Shown one piece after another: positions 1 to 9,068 of a DNA stretch of 64,000 nt. The position numbers were made by a program, and so were the translations under genes. Origin of the DNA: Skermanella sp. TT6 (GTDB lineage Bacteria; Pseudomonadota; Alphaproteobacteria; Azospirillales; Azospirillaceae); assembly GCF_016653635.2 (NCBI RefSeq), contig NZ_CP067420.1, positions 4,862,001-4,926,000 on the forward strand, written 5' to 3'. The notes beneath the pieces are model-generated. The model worked only from the letters and a program-made list of their open reading frames with translations. It ran no database searches and was not told where the DNA came from. The stretch's first letter is position 1. Every line of letters begins with the position of its first letter.

Positions 1-2243
1 CGGGTCCCGCCGTCGACCAGCCGGGCGATGGTCGCGAACAGCGCGCCGGGATCGACCGGCTTGGTCAGGAAGGCGTCCATGCCGGCTTCCGCGCATTGGC
101 GCCGCGCCGCCTCGGTCGCCTCGGCGGTCAGCGCCACGATCGGCAGGTGCGGCCGGTCGGTATGGGTGAAGCGGTACATCCGGGCGACGTCCAGGCCGCT
201 GACCGCCGGCATGTTCATGTCCATCAGCACGATGTCGAACCGGCTGCGGTCCAGCAGGTCCAGCGCCTCGTCGCCGTCGGCGGCGAAGACGGCCTCGTGC
301 CCCGCCCGCTGGAGGATCTTCTCGATCACCCGCCGGTTGATCGCGTTGTCCTCCGCGACCAGGATGCGGCAGCGCCGGCCGGAGGTGACCGGTTCGCCGC
401 CGCCGCCGGACGCGGCAGCGCCCGCGGCCGCCGCGGCCAGCGACCGCGCCGTCCCCAGGGCGCGCGCGACCTGCTCCGGGTCGTCGGCACAGCTCAGCAC
501 CAGTTCCGCCCGCCAGGCCCGGGCGCGCCGGGCCGCGTCCAGCGGGGTGGCGCCGACCAGCACCACCGCGGCGCGCTCGACGCCGTCGGCGCTTTCCAGC
601 CAGGGCTCCAGCGCGGTCGCCGGGTCGTCCAGCGCGGCGCGCGGGATCAGCAGCACGGGAAGCGCCGAGTCCTCCCGCAGCGCGGCGGTCAGCCGGGCGT
701 CGGCCTCCGGCGCATCGGCGACGACGCCCTCCCCCGCCCATTCCCGGCCCCCCGGTTCCGAGATTCCCGGTTCCGAGATTCCCGGTTCCGAGGTTCCCGG
801 TTCCGGGATTCCCGATTCCGGCGCCAGGGCGGGAAGGGTGATCCAGAACTCGCTGCCGCGGTGAAGCTCGCTGGAGACGCCGATGGTGCCGCCCATCAGC
901 TCGACCAGCTGGCGGGAGATCGCCAGGCCCAGGCCGGTGCCGCCGTAGCGCCGGTTGATGTCGTCCTCCGCCTGGGTGAAGCGGTCGAAGATGCGGTCCA
1001 GGTGCTGGGGGGCGATGCCGATGCCGGTGTCGGCGACGCGGAACTCCAGGACCATGCGGTGCCCGCCCCGCTCGGGGGCGGACCGGACCACGCGCACCGA
1101 CAGGGTCACGCCGCCGGCCTCGGTGAACTTGACCGCGTTGGCCAGCAGGTTGGTCAGCGCCTGCTGCAGCCGCCGCCCGTCCCCCACCAGCGTCCGCGGC
1201 ACGTCGGCCCCGATCACCAGCCGCAGGGCCAGCCGCTTCGCCCGCGCCTGGCCGCGCAGCATCAGTCGCGTGGCGTACAGGACGCGGTGCAGGTCGAAGG
1301 GGCCGGAATCGATGGTGAGCTTGGCCTCCTCCAGCTGGGAGAAGTCCAGCACGTCGGTGATCAGCGACAGGAGCTGCTTGGCCGAGGCGTTGACGGTGGC
1401 CGCCATCTCGCGCTGCTCGCCGTCCAGCCTCGTCCCCATCATCATCTCGCCCATGCCGATGATCGCGGTCAGCGGCGTGCGCAGCTCGTGGCTGACGGTC
1501 GCCAGGAACCGGCCCTTGGCGCGGTTGGCCGCCTCCGCCTGGACCTTGGCCTCGGTGAGCTGCCGGATCAGCCGGGCGACGTAGGCCGGCAGCACCAGCA
1601 GCGCCGCCAGCAGGCCGTAGGCGACATGGGGGATCTCCAGCCAGAACGGGGTGGCATGGATCACCCAGGCGAACCCGGCGGCGCCCAGCACCGCCGACGA
1701 CATCAGGAAGCGGGGGCCGTAGCGGAAGCCGTTGCCGAACGTGACCCACAGGTAGATCAGGTACCAGGGCGCCGCCATGGCCCCGCCGACATGCAGGAAG
1801 GCGCTGACCATCGACATGTCCAGCAGGTTGCCGACCACCCGGCGCGGAACCGACGGCCCCGGCTCCAGCATCAGGTGGACCAGCAGCAGCCAGGATCCGG
1901 CGAACACGGTGGGCAGGATCAGCACCGACCGGACCAGGTGGCCGGCGGTGCCCTCGGCCAGCACCAGGACCAGCACATAGGCCAGGATCAGGCTGACCAG
2001 CAGGATCCGGATGACGATCTGCTCGTGCTCGGTGTCGGTCCGCGCCGCGGACATCCGGCCGATCGCCGCCAGCCCGGTCCGGAACGCCAGGAAGCCGGCC
2101 AGCACCGGCGGCACGGCCAGCGTGACCGCCAGCCCGGCGCCCTCGTACGGCCCCGGCTCCCCGGCCAGGCTCAGCACGAACCCGAACCCGCCGATACCGA
2201 AGACGGCGCAGATCAGCAGGATTACGCACCAGGAATGAATCAC
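1..2243 (-). CDS. membrane hybrid sensor histidine kinase with receiver domain (3' end cut by window)
   Basis: Inner-membrane two-component sensor. The first ~200 residues are a run of hydrophobic segments (about six helices). They are followed by a HisKA box with phospho-acceptor His252 (SHELRTPL), a HATPase domain with N box (NLLANAVKF), DTGIGI and GGTGLGLAI, a Pro/Glu/Ser linker made of 5-residue repeats, a degenerate receiver-like stretch, and a true receiver with Asp675 (LMDMNMP) and the KP lysine. The architecture resembles RpfC-type kinases; an HPt domain could lie beyond the window but is not visible. Start taken as GTG 2243 with GAAGGGA about 13 bases upstream; another GTG lies about 16 codons further out. 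The signal sensed cannot be told from sequence. Confidence 0.85.
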   Translation of the reverse strand, partial: MIHSWCVILLICAVFGIGGFGFVLSLAGEPGPYEGAGLAVTLAVPPVLAGFLAFRTGLAAIGRMSAARTDTEHEQIVIRILLVSLILAYVLVLVLAEGTAGHLVRSVLILPTVFAGSWLLLVHLMLEPGPSVPRRVVGNLLDMSMVSAFLHVGGAMAAPWYLIYLWVTFGNGFRYGPRFLMSSAVLGAAGFAWVIHATPFWLEIPHVAYGLLAALLVLPAYVARLIRQLTEAKVQAEAANRAKGRFLATVSHELRTPLTAIIGMGEMMMGTRLDGEQREMAATVNASAKQLLSLITDVLDFSQLEEAKLTIDSGPFDLHRVLYATRLMLRGQARAKRLALRLVIGADVPRTLVGDGRRLQQALTNLLANAVKFTEAGGVTLSVRVVRSAPERGGHRMVLEFRVADTGIGIAPQHLDRIFDRFTQAEDDINRRYGGTGLGLAISRQLVELMGGTIGVSSELHRGSEFWITLPALAPESGIPEPGTSEPGISEPGISEPGGREWAGEGVVADAPEADARLTAALREDSALPVLLIPRAALDDPATALEPWLESADGVERAAVVLVGATPLDAARRARAWRAELVLSCADDPEQVARALGTARSLAAAAAGAAASGGGGEPVTSGRRCRILVAEDNAINRRVIEKILQRAGHEAVFAADGDEALDLLDRSRFDIVLMDMNMPAVSGLDVARMYRFTHTDRPHLPIVALTAEATEAARRQCAEAGMDAFLTKPVDPGALFATIARLVDGGT
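751..820. repeat. 15-bp tandem repeat inside the hybrid kinase linker
   Basis: Four near-identical 15-bp units (cccggttccgagatt) at 751, 766, 781 and 796 plus a decayed fifth. Translated on the minus strand they give repeated Ser-Glu-Pro-Gly-Ile blocks between the ATPase and receiver domains, so copy-number change would keep the reading frame. Confidence 0.9.
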
Positions 2244-2381
2244 GCTACGCCGCCCGTCCCTTCGGTCGGTACCCGCCCGACCGTTCCGTCACCCAAGATT
2301 GCGGGCGTGATTGTGGGGGAGCGGCCCGGCGGGCGCAACTGCGCGCCGGGCCGGGGGTCCGGTCATGCTAATATCCGCGCC

Positions 2382-3293
2382 ATGTTCGAGATCACGTTCC
2401 TGGGCACCGCGGCCAGCGTTCCCTCGGCCGGCCGCGGCCTGTCCTCCCTGCTGGTGGAGCATGGCCGCCGGCGCTTCCTGATCGACTGCGGCGAAGGGAC
2501 CCAGCGCCAGCTGATGGCGAGCGGGCTGGGCTTCCGCCGGCTCGATACCGTCCTGCTGACCCACGGGCACTTGGACCATCTGCTCGGGCTGGGCGGGCTC
2601 GCCGGGACGCTGAACCTGTGGCGGAGCACGGAGCGGCTGGCGATCCATGCCGGCCCCGCGCCGCTCCGCCTCGCCCGGCGCCTGCTGGAGGAGGTCGTCT
2701 GGCCGGACGGCCCGCCCCGGCTGGGGCTGGACTGGCGGGAGCTGTCGCCCGGCCCCCTGCTCGCCGCGCGCGACCTGACCGTGACCGCCTTCCCGGTGCG
2801 CCACGCGGCGCCGGACTGCTTCGGCTTCCTGTTCGAGGAGACGCCGCGCCGGCACCTGCTCGCCGACCGGCTGGACGCGCTGGGGGTGCCCCCCGGCGAG
2901 GCGCGGGGGCGGCTGGCCCGCGGCGAGGCGGTCGTCCTGCCGGAGGGGCGGCGCGTCGAGCCGGGCCAGGTGACGGGTCCCGAGCGGCGCGGCCGGCGGG
3001 TCGCGGTGGTCGGCGACGCCGGCAGCACCGCCGGCCTGCTGGAGCATGTCCGGGGCGTCGACCTGCTGGTGATCGAGGCGACCTTCCTGGACGCCGACCG
3101 GGACAAGGCCGAGGCGCGGAGCCACCTGACCGTCGGCCAGGCGACGCGGCTGGCCCGCGAGGCCGGCGTGGGCGAGCTTTGGCTGAACCACCAGTCCGCC
3201 CGCTATCCCGCCGGCGCGGTGGAGGCGGAGGCGCGGGCCGGGTTCGGCCGGGTCCGCGTCGCCGCCGACTTCGACCGGGTCTCCGTGGGATGA
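2382..3293 (+). CDS. ribonuclease Z-like metallo-beta-lactamase-fold hydrolase
   Basis: 303-residue protein of the RNase Z/ElaC branch of the metallo-beta-lactamase fold, which binds two zinc ions and cleaves phosphodiesters; RNase Z removes tRNA 3' trailers. Seen here: an N-terminal FLGTAASVPS strand-loop, DCGEGTQRQL, the zinc motif THGHLDH near residue 65, a later Asp in VGDAGST and a histidine in LNHQSARY near the C terminus. The PxKxR-type loop before the zinc site is altered (PSAGRGLSS), so it may be a relative of RNase Z with another substrate. It is divergent from the kinase gene, with about 138 bases between. The start is the first ATG in frame with the conserved MFEITFLGT beginning. 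Confidence 0.8.
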   Translation: MFEITFLGTAASVPSAGRGLSSLLVEHGRRRFLIDCGEGTQRQLMASGLGFRRLDTVLLTHGHLDHLLGLGGLAGTLNLWRSTERLAIHAGPAPLRLARRLLEEVVWPDGPPRLGLDWRELSPGPLLAARDLTVTAFPVRHAAPDCFGFLFEETPRRHLLADRLDALGVPPGEARGRLARGEAVVLPEGRRVEPGQVTGPERRGRRVAVVGDAGSTAGLLEHVRGVDLLVIEATFLDADRDKAEARSHLTVGQATRLAREAGVGELWLNHQSARYPAGAVEAEARAGFGRVRVAADFDRVSVG

Positions 3294-3394
3294 GCCGGGC
3301 GGCCGGGGAACCTCGCCCCGCCGGCGATGTTGTGGGGTGGAGCGCCGGCCACCGGCCGGCTGCGACCGGATGCAACGAGGCAAGGGAGAGCACC

Positions 3395-3736
3395 ATGGCC
3401 GACACCACCGTGATGAAGGTCCACTCCGCCGACTCGCCCAAGGGCGGGATGGGCCAGAGATACCTGGCGTCGGGCAAGACCCTGTCGATGCGACTCTGGC
3501 AGGACGAGCAGCCCTCCGAGGCCGACGCCAAGGAGCCGTCCGCCCGGGACTACGAGACGGTCGGGTACGTGATCTCCGGCAGCGCGGAGCTCCATATCGA
3601 GGGCCAGATGGTCAGGCTGGAGCCCGGCGACAGCTGGTCCGTGCCGAAGGGCGCCAGGCATTCCTACAAGATCCTGGAGCCCTTCACCGCGGTCGAGGCG
3701 ACCAGCCCGCCGGCGCAGGTCCATGGCCGCGAATAA
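3395..3736 (+). CDS. small cupin-domain protein
   Basis: 113-residue single-domain cupin. The core matches a beta-barrel cupin: GYVISGSAELHIEGQ (motif 1 region) and LEPGDSWSVPKGARHSYKI (motif 2), with a His in the second motif as a likely metal ligand; motif 1 lacks the usual His pair. No signal peptide, so cytoplasmic. AGGCAAGGGAGAG lies about 6 bases upstream of the ATG and fixes the start. It is followed after 18 bases by the next small gene in the same direction, so the two are probably co-transcribed. The substrate is unknown; small cupins of this kind are often annotated only by fold. Confidence 0.75.
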   Translation: MADTTVMKVHSADSPKGGMGQRYLASGKTLSMRLWQDEQPSEADAKEPSARDYETVGYVISGSAELHIEGQMVRLEPGDSWSVPKGARHSYKILEPFTAVEATSPPAQVHGRE

Positions 3737-3754
3737 GCGGCCCGGGGGGTTCCG

Positions 3755-3997
3755 ATGAAGATCATCTACAGCTACGAGGGCGGGCGGGACGAGGGGCTAG
3801 AAAGCTCCGTCCTGCGCGATGTCGGCGAGCGGTTCGGCGAGGCGCGGGCGACCGGCAGCCACTCCGGCGAGGAGGGCCTGACCACCGTGACCCTCGACCT
3901 TCCCGCCGGCCAGGACTGGCAGCCGGTGGTCGACGCCCTGGAGCGGCGCGGCGACCTGGTCGAGGTCGCCGGCGAGTCCTTCGGCGAGGGGGCCTGA
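3755..3997 (+). CDS. hypothetical protein, 80 residues
   Basis: Short, acidic, soluble protein starting MKIIYSYEGGRDEG. No signal peptide, membrane segment, cysteine cluster or known motif could be seen. GGGGGGTTCCG just ahead of the ATG serves as a ribosome site. It sits in a tight run (cupin gene, this gene, lipoprotein gene) with 18 and 2 bases between stops and starts, supporting it as real. Codon use is like the neighbours, with G/C in most third positions. Function unknown. Confidence 0.55.
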   Translation: MKIIYSYEGGRDEGLESSVLRDVGERFGEARATGSHSGEEGLTTVTLDLPAGQDWQPVVDALERRGDLVEVAGESFGEGA

Positions 3998-3999
3998 CC

Positions 4000-4254
4000 G
4001 TGCGCCTCCGTCCCGCGGGCCTCCTCCTGCTCGCCGCCGGCCTGGCCGGTTGCGGCACGCCGGACGAGCCGCCGGTCCGCCTGCCCGCCGCCGTCACGAT
4101 CAGCCACCCGGCGGACGGGCGGCCCGAGGAGGCGATCGACACGGCGGCCGAGGGCATCTGCCGCCAGTGGGGCCGCACCGCCTCGGTGGTGGAGCGTTAC
4201 GCCAGCGAAGCCCGCAACAGCCGGGTCTCGGCCTACGACTGCGTCGAGGGATGA
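4000..4254 (+). CDS. putative small lipoprotein
   Basis: 84-residue protein with GTG start two bases after the previous stop. The N terminus is a lipoprotein signal: basic VRLRP, a Leu/Ala core, and the lipobox LAGC with the cysteine at about residue 18. The mature part contains two further cysteines (GICRQW and YDCVEG) that could form a disulfide in the periplasm. No domain recognised. An outer- or inner-membrane anchored lipoprotein is inferred from the signal alone. Confidence 0.6.
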   Translation: MRLRPAGLLLLAAGLAGCGTPDEPPVRLPAAVTISHPADGRPEEAIDTAAEGICRQWGRTASVVERYASEARNSRVSAYDCVEG

Positions 4255-4269
4255 TCGGCGGCGGGGCGA

Positions 4270-4875
4270 TCAGGGCCGGAAGGCCCGGGCCGCCGCCGCG
4301 ACCCTTGCCGCCGTCGTCAGCCAGCACAGGGCGCCGAAGCCCCAGGCAAGCCATGGAAAGGCGCCGGGGAACAGGCACATCGCGGCGAACAGCGCGATCG
4401 TCTCGGTCCCCTCGGTGATGCCGCCGACGTAATAGAGCGACTTGGCGCCGCGGATCTCCGTCGTGATCCCCCGCTTGGCCGCCAGGATCGCGTAGGCCAG
4501 GAAGGACGAGCCGGTGCCGACGAAGCTGAACACCAGGAAGGCGGCGGCCAGCGCGTCCTCCGGCCGGCCCACGGCGAAGAAGAACACCACGCCCGAGTAG
4601 AACAGGAAGTCGCAGACGATATCCAGGTAGCCGCCGAAGTCGGTGGCCCCGGCATGGCGGGCAACCGCGCCGTCCAGGCCGTCCATCGCCCGGTTCAGCA
4701 GGATCAGCGCCAGCGCCCAGCCGTACGCTTCCGCCGCCAGCGCCGGGAAGGACGCCGCCCCCACGGCGAAGCCCGCCAGCGTCACGGCGTCGGCCGGCAC
4801 GCCGCGCCGGGCCAGCGCCGCGCCGGCGCGGCCGAGCGGCGGGTCGATCAGCCGGCGCAGGCGGGCGTCGAGCAT
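4270..4875 (-). CDS. CDP-alcohol phosphatidyltransferase family protein
   Basis: 201-residue integral membrane enzyme of the CDP-alcohol phosphatidyltransferase family, which joins a CDP-linked lipid or alcohol to an alcohol acceptor. The family signature D-G-x2-A-R-x(7-8)-G-x3-D-x3-D is readable as DGLDGAVARHAGATDFGGYLD with the final Asp shortly after, near residues 65-90, and hydrophobic helices fill the rest. It follows pssA by 16 bases in the same direction and is probably the third gene of the phospholipid operon. Which alcohol it uses (glycerol phosphate, inositol phosphate or other) is not evident. Confidence 0.8.
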   Translation of the reverse strand: MLDARLRRLIDPPLGRAGAALARRGVPADAVTLAGFAVGAASFPALAAEAYGWALALILLNRAMDGLDGAVARHAGATDFGGYLDIVCDFLFYSGVVFFFAVGRPEDALAAAFLVFSFVGTGSSFLAYAILAAKRGITTEIRGAKSLYYVGGITEGTETIALFAAMCLFPGAFPWLAWGFGALCWLTTAARVAAAARAFRP

Positions 4876-4891
4876 GCCGGCGCCGGGCCGG

Positions 4892-5752
4892 TCAGTCCGC
4901 CGGCCGCTCGCCGGCGGCTTCCGCTTCCGCTCCCGCCTCGGCCTCCGGGTCCTGGTGCGCCGCCTCGTGGAGGCGCTCGGCCTCGCGGCGCAGCCGGCGG
5001 TACTGCCGCAGGCTGAACGGCAGGCTGGCCAGATAGGCCACGCCGATCAGGGCCAGGGTCAGCCAGGGGGTGCTGACCAGCATCGCGGCCAGAAGCCCGA
5101 CCGCGGCCAGCAGCGGTATCACGTATTTCTGCGGGACCCGGATCCCCTTGAACGAGAAGGTCGGCCACTGGCTCACCATCAGCAGGGCGATGGCGGCTGC
5201 CCACACGCCGACGAACAGGGGATGGCCGAACACGGTGGTGCCGGCCTCGAACGAGATCACCAGCGGCAGCAGCACCAGCCCCGCCGCGGCCGGCGCCGGG
5301 ACCCCGGTGAAGTAGTTGTAGGCGTAGGGCGGCAGGTCCGAATCGCCCAGCTTGCTGTTGAACCGGGCGAGCCGCAGCGCGGCGCAGACGCTGAAGGCCA
5401 GCACCGCGATCCAGCCCGGCGTGCCGGCTCCCGACAGGACCCACAGGTACAGGGTGATGGCGGGGGCCACGCCGAAGCTGACGACGTCGGACAGGCTGTC
5501 CAGCTCCTCGCCGAACCGGCTCTGGCCGTTCAGCAGCCGGGCGATCCTGCCGTCCAGGGCGTCGAACACGGCGGCGATCATGACCGACACCACGGCCGCC
5601 TCGAACCTCCCCTGGATCGCGAAGCGCATGGCGGTGACGCCGGCGCACAGCGCCAGCATGGTCAGCATGTTGGGCAGCAGCCGATTGATCGACAGGCCCC
5701 GCAGGCGGGGCGGACGGTTGCGGCGGCGGGCGCGTTCGGGACGGGCGGTCAT
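4892..5752 (-). CDS. pssA: CDP-diacylglycerol--serine O-phosphatidyltransferase
   Basis: 286-residue membrane enzyme making phosphatidylserine from CDP-diacylglycerol and L-serine, the first committed step to phosphatidylethanolamine. The CDP-alcohol signature appears as DALDGRIARLLNGQSRFGEE followed by LDSLSD; about eight hydrophobic helices follow, and the C-terminal tail is Glu/Ala rich. N-terminal basic stretch (RARRRNRPPRLRG) then LSINRLLPNMLTMLALCAG, typical of subclass II bacterial Pss. The ATG lies one base after the psd stop (TGACATG), so psd and pssA are translationally coupled. Confidence 0.93.
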   Translation of the reverse strand: MTARPERARRRNRPPRLRGLSINRLLPNMLTMLALCAGVTAMRFAIQGRFEAAVVSVMIAAVFDALDGRIARLLNGQSRFGEELDSLSDVVSFGVAPAITLYLWVLSGAGTPGWIAVLAFSVCAALRLARFNSKLGDSDLPPYAYNYFTGVPAPAAAGLVLLPLVISFEAGTTVFGHPLFVGVWAAAIALLMVSQWPTFSFKGIRVPQKYVIPLLAAVGLLAAMLVSTPWLTLALIGVAYLASLPFSLRQYRRLRREAERLHEAAHQDPEAEAGAEAEAAGERPAD

Positions 5753-5753
5753 G

Positions 5754-6446
5754 TCAGCGGACCTCCCCCAGCCGTGCCGGCTCGGCCGAGTTCAGGTCGG
5801 CGATCACGGTCTCCCCGCCGATCGTGGTCTGGCCGACGATCACCTGGGGATGGACGCCGTCGGGCAGGTAGATGTCGGTCCGGCTGCCGAAGCGGATCAG
5901 CCCGTAGCGCTCGCCCGCGGCCACCGCCTGCCCCGGCTTCAGGCGGCAGATGATGCGCCGGGCCACCAGCCCGGCGATCTGCACGAAGGCGATCTCCCGC
6001 CCGTCGTCCAGCCGCAGCCGGATCGCCATACGCTCGTTCTCCTCGCTCGCCTTGTCCAGCGCCGCATTGAGGAAGCGGCCCTTGCGGTACTCCGCCGCCT
6101 CGACCGTGCCGGCGGCCGGGGTCCGGTTGACGTGGACGTTGAAGACGTTCAGGAAGATGCTGATGCGCAGGCGCGGCTCGGGGCCCATGCCCAGCTCGGG
6201 CGGCGGGACCGCCGGCACGATCATCTGCACCGTCCCGTCCGCCGGGCTGACCAGCAATCCCGGGCGGGCCGGCACGACCCGGTCGGGGTCGCGGAAGAAA
6301 TAGACGCACCAGGCGGTCAGCAGCGCCCCGATCCAGCCGAGCGGCTGGGCGACGAAGGCCAGGACGGCCGTGGCGGCTGCGAACAGCGCGATGAAGGGCC
6401 AACCGGCACGGTTGATCGGAACGACGACGGATTGCAGAGCGGACAT
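5754..6446 (-). CDS. psd: phosphatidylserine decarboxylase proenzyme
   Basis: Converts phosphatidylserine to phosphatidylethanolamine at the inner membrane. About 230 residues, the short bacterial type. The autocleavage site is FGS in [11 protein letters not shown], where the serine becomes the pyruvoyl cofactor and the protein splits into beta and alpha chains. Two hydrophobic N-terminal segments ([14 protein letters not shown]) anchor it. Start chosen at ATG 6446 ([15 protein letters not shown]) by comparison with family N termini; a GTG 18 codons upstream is also open. First gene of a psd-pssA-CDP-alcohol transferase operon. Confidence 0.92.
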   Translation of the reverse strand: MSALQSVVVPINRAGWPFIALFAAATAVLAFVAQPLGWIGALLTAWCVYFFRDPDRVVPARPGLLVSPADGTVQMIVPAVPPPELGMGPEPRLRISIFLNVFNVHVNRTPAAGTVEAAEYRKGRFLNAALDKASEENERMAIRLRLDDGREIAFVQIAGLVARRIICRLKPGQAVAAGERYGLIRFGSRTDIYLPDGVHPQVIVGQTTIGGETVIADLNSAEPARLGEVR

Positions 6447-6590
6447 GGTCGGAAGCTGGTTCCTGCGCTGGTCTGGATTGAAAGCGGGCTGGGCGGACAC
6501 CGATACTTATGACACCGGAGGCCCGATGCAAACCACTTCCGCCGCCGCACCCCGGTGCCTTTACCCGATATTAAGGCGGAAGGATCCATC

Positions 6591-7079
6591 ATGCTCCCCC
6601 CGGCGGCGCCCTGCGCGGTCCATTTCCACAGCGGAGCGGATAGGATGCAGGCTCTCGTCGAAGTTTCGCAGGCGGCGCTGCCGCTGAGGCTGGGGACCGT
6701 CCACGTCACCCCGGACGGCCTGCTCGGCATCGCCGCGGTCCCGTCGGCGTCGAACCAGCGCTTCGTGGTCGACGACCTGCTGTTCCAGGTCTCCACCACG
6801 CCGATCGGCGACCGCATGCGCTTCCGCATCTGGGCGGAGATCGGCTGGGTTCCCTACACCGCCCAATCGCCCGAGCGCCGCCGCGACGTGCTGACGATCC
6901 TCCGGGCGTCGCAGCACCTGGAACGGGCCTGCTTCGTACTCGACGACGGTCAGAAGATCCTGGTGATCGGCGAGTCCGAGGCGGAGGAGCATCTCGACGT
7001 GACCGGGGTCGTGTTCGAGACCCTGCTGTTCCTCCAGGAGGTCCGGCCCTACCTGCGCATCCTGTCCGATTATCTGTGA
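6591..7079 (+). CDS. hypothetical protein, 162 residues (YbjN-like fold possible)
   Basis: Soluble protein with no signal peptide or membrane segment. Alternating beta and helix stretches and a middle part reading FRIWAEIGWVPYTA recall the YbjN/type III chaperone-like fold, but this is a weak impression. The ATG at 6591 is preceded by GGCGGAAGGATCC, a good ribosome site, and is preferred to an in-frame ATG 36 bases upstream. Divergent from psd; convergent with the LysM gene. Role unknown. Confidence 0.6.
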   Translation: MLPPAAPCAVHFHSGADRMQALVEVSQAALPLRLGTVHVTPDGLLGIAAVPSASNQRFVVDDLLFQVSTTPIGDRMRFRIWAEIGWVPYTAQSPERRRDVLTILRASQHLERACFVLDDGQKILVIGESEAEEHLDVTGVVFETLLFLQEVRPYLRILSDYL

Positions 7080-7107
7080 TCCGGCTGCGATCCGGCGCCC
7101 CGCCCCG

Positions 7108-8184
7108 TCAGTTGGTCGGGGGCACGCTGAAGATCTGGCCCGGATAGATCAGGTCCGGATCGCGGATATGCTCCTGGTTCGCCTCGTAGATCTGGCTGTA
7201 TCGGACGCCGGAGCCGTAGGTGCGCCGCGCGATGCGCCACAGGCTCGCTCCGGGCTGGACCACCACCGACTGGCCGGCCGGAAGCATCGCGGCCTGCTCC
7301 GCCATCTGGAACGGGATCTCGGCGCGGGCGGCGACCTTGCCGTCCTCGGCCACCTGGTCGGCGCGGAGGGCGTAGCGGCCCGGCCGCACCGGCTGTTCCG
7401 GCGTCAATGCCCAGCGTCCGTCGTCGCCGGACTGGGCATGGCCGACCAGCAGATTGTCGAGATACACCTGGACCCGGGTCCGCGGCGGCGCCCGTCCCCC
7501 GATATTCACCCGCCCGTCCGCACCGTAATCGACCACGTCGATCGACACGCCGCCGGCCGGCCTCGGCGCGGCGGCCGGGACGGCGGCGGACGGCGCCTGG
7601 AGGACGGCCGACGGGCCGATGCCGTCCCGGGGCACCGCCAGGGCGATCGCGCCGCCCGCCTCCTGGCCCGCCTCCCGGCCCACCTCCTGGCCCGCCTCGG
7701 GCAGCACCAGCACCACCACGTTCTCGGAACCGACCGGCGCCTCGGCGTCGGGTGCCAGCGCCGACAGGCTGAGCTGGCGGCCCCCGGGGCCGAGCGGATT
7801 GTCGGGGAGCAGCACCCATTCGCCCCGCTGGTCGGCGATCGACTGCCCGATCGTCCGGCCGCCGTCGAGCACGGTCACGGTGGAATGCGGCTCGGCGCGC
7901 CCGGCGATGACGGCGTTGCCCTGCGGGGTGATCCTGACGACGTCGAAACTGGGCGGCGCGCCGGGCCGGGGCTCCGGCCTGGACGGCTCCGGGTCCCTGT
8001 CCGGCGGCGCGGCGGGTTCGGGAGCGGGCGCCGCGGCGGAAACGGACGGTCCGGAATCGGGCCTCACGGCCGCGGGCGGCGCCGCGTCCATCAGCGATTC
8101 ACCGGTCTGGTCGAGCCAGGTCAAGGCCAGGGCCACGCCCAGCAGGGCGACGCCGACGGCACCGATTATGAGCGCTCTCTTCAC
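7108..8184 (-). CDS. membrane-anchored LysM-domain protein
   Basis: About 358 residues. GTG start followed by KRALIIGAVGVALLGVALAL, a single N-terminal anchor, then a long Pro/Ala/Glu-rich periplasmic region, two Ig-like beta modules (around VVRITPQGNAVIAGRAEPHS and VDYGADGRVNIGGRAPP), and a C-terminal LysM (VQPGASLWRIARRTYG to LIYPGQIFSVP) that binds peptidoglycan. A Gly/Arg/Glu/Ala repeat lies in the middle. Family members are often annotated as peptidoglycan-binding proteins of unknown role. An ATG at 8262 is also in frame, but it would put about 26 residues ahead of the anchor. Confidence 0.75.
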   Translation of the reverse strand: MKRALIIGAVGVALLGVALALTWLDQTGESLMDAAPPAAVRPDSGPSVSAAAPAPEPAAPPDRDPEPSRPEPRPGAPPSFDVVRITPQGNAVIAGRAEPHSTVTVLDGGRTIGQSIADQRGEWVLLPDNPLGPGGRQLSLSALAPDAEAPVGSENVVVLVLPEAGQEVGREAGQEAGGAIALAVPRDGIGPSAVLQAPSAAVPAAAPRPAGGVSIDVVDYGADGRVNIGGRAPPRTRVQVYLDNLLVGHAQSGDDGRWALTPEQPVRPGRYALRADQVAEDGKVAARAEIPFQMAEQAAMLPAGQSVVVQPGASLWRIARRTYGSGVRYSQIYEANQEHIRDPDLIYPGQIFSVPPTN

Positions 8185-8483
8185 GATCGTCCCGCTTGTT
8201 CTTCCCCGAACGATCCGACCCTCGTCCGCCGCAAAGTCTATTCGGTGTAGATCAGGATGCATAGAAGTTACGTCAACAGCCGAAGCTCATCGGTCTAAAT
8301 CATGCCGGGCCATCCGTCGAGCCGGTCCGTTCATGCCATGGACGCAAGGGCATGCGGCGGATCGTCATGGTTGCACTTGGCGCGGCGGCTCCGCCGTGAG
8401 AGGCTGGAAAGCGCGGACGGATCGACCGTCGGCGGCAGGCGCCATGTCCGGTTCCGGCCGCCGCGGTCCGTAAGGGTGATGGA

Positions 8484-9068
8484 ATGAAGGACTTGACTTC
8501 GATTTGTGTCTATTGCGGCTCGTCTAGCCGGGTCAGCGATACCTACAAGGATGCCGCGCACCTGCTCGGCACGCTGATCGGGCAGAGCGGGCGCCAGCTC
8601 GTCTATGGCGGAGGCCGGGTCGGGCTGATGGGGATCGTCGCCGACGCCGCGATCGCGGCCGGCGGACCCGTCGTCGGGATCATCCCGGAGCACATACAGG
8701 TGCTCGAGGTGGAGCATACCGGCTTGACCGAGTTGCTGGTGGTCGACAGCATGCATACCCGCAAGCGGCTGATGGTCGACCGCTCCGACGCGTTCGTCAT
8801 CCTGCCCGGCGGGCTGGGCACGCTGGACGAGACGTTCGAGATCCTGACCTGGAAGCAGCTCCGCCTGCACGACAAGCCCGTGGTGGTGGCCAACATCGAC
8901 GGCTACTGGGATCCGTTCGAGGCGCTGCTCGACCACATGATCGCCCAGGGCTTCGCCCAGCCGGCCCACCGCAAGCTGTTCAGCGTCGTGACCCGGGTGG
9001 AGGACGTGATGCCGGCCCTGTCGCGCCAGCCGGAGCCGGTGATCAAGCCGGAGACCAAGTGGCTGTGA
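8484..9068 (+). CDS. LOG-family (TIGR00730) nucleotide phosphoribohydrolase-like protein
   Basis: 194-residue Rossmann-fold protein of the LONELY GUY family. Members release cytokinin-type bases or ordinary nucleobases from nucleoside 5'-monophosphates. Seen: N-terminal ICVYCGSSSRVS, GGGRVGLMG, MHTRKRLM with the catalytic Arg, and the signature PGGLGTLDETFE around residues 112-123. Length matches the bacterial family. Annotated in many genomes as 'Rossman fold protein, TIGR00730 family'; a cytokinin role is only a possibility and would fit a plant-associated bacterium. Stands alone between divergent LysM and downstream icd. Confidence 0.88.
   Translation: MKDLTSICVYCGSSSRVSDTYKDAAHLLGTLIGQSGRQLVYGGGRVGLMGIVADAAIAAGGPVVGIIPEHIQVLEVEHTGLTELLVVDSMHTRKRLMVDRSDAFVILPGGLGTLDETFEILTWKQLRLHDKPVVVANIDGYWDPFEALLDHMIAQGFAQPAHRKLFSVVTRVEDVMPALSRQPEPVIKPETKWL

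Noticed and set aside
751-820. Short direct repeats as a possible CRISPR
   Set aside because: Tandem without spacers and inside a coding frame.
96-3293. A 1065-codon rightward open frame covering the hybrid kinase and RNase Z-like genes
   Set aside because: Only its 3' part (from 2382) is the real gene; the rest is the high-GC antisense shadow of the kinase, with His/Gln/Arg-rich low-complexity sequence.
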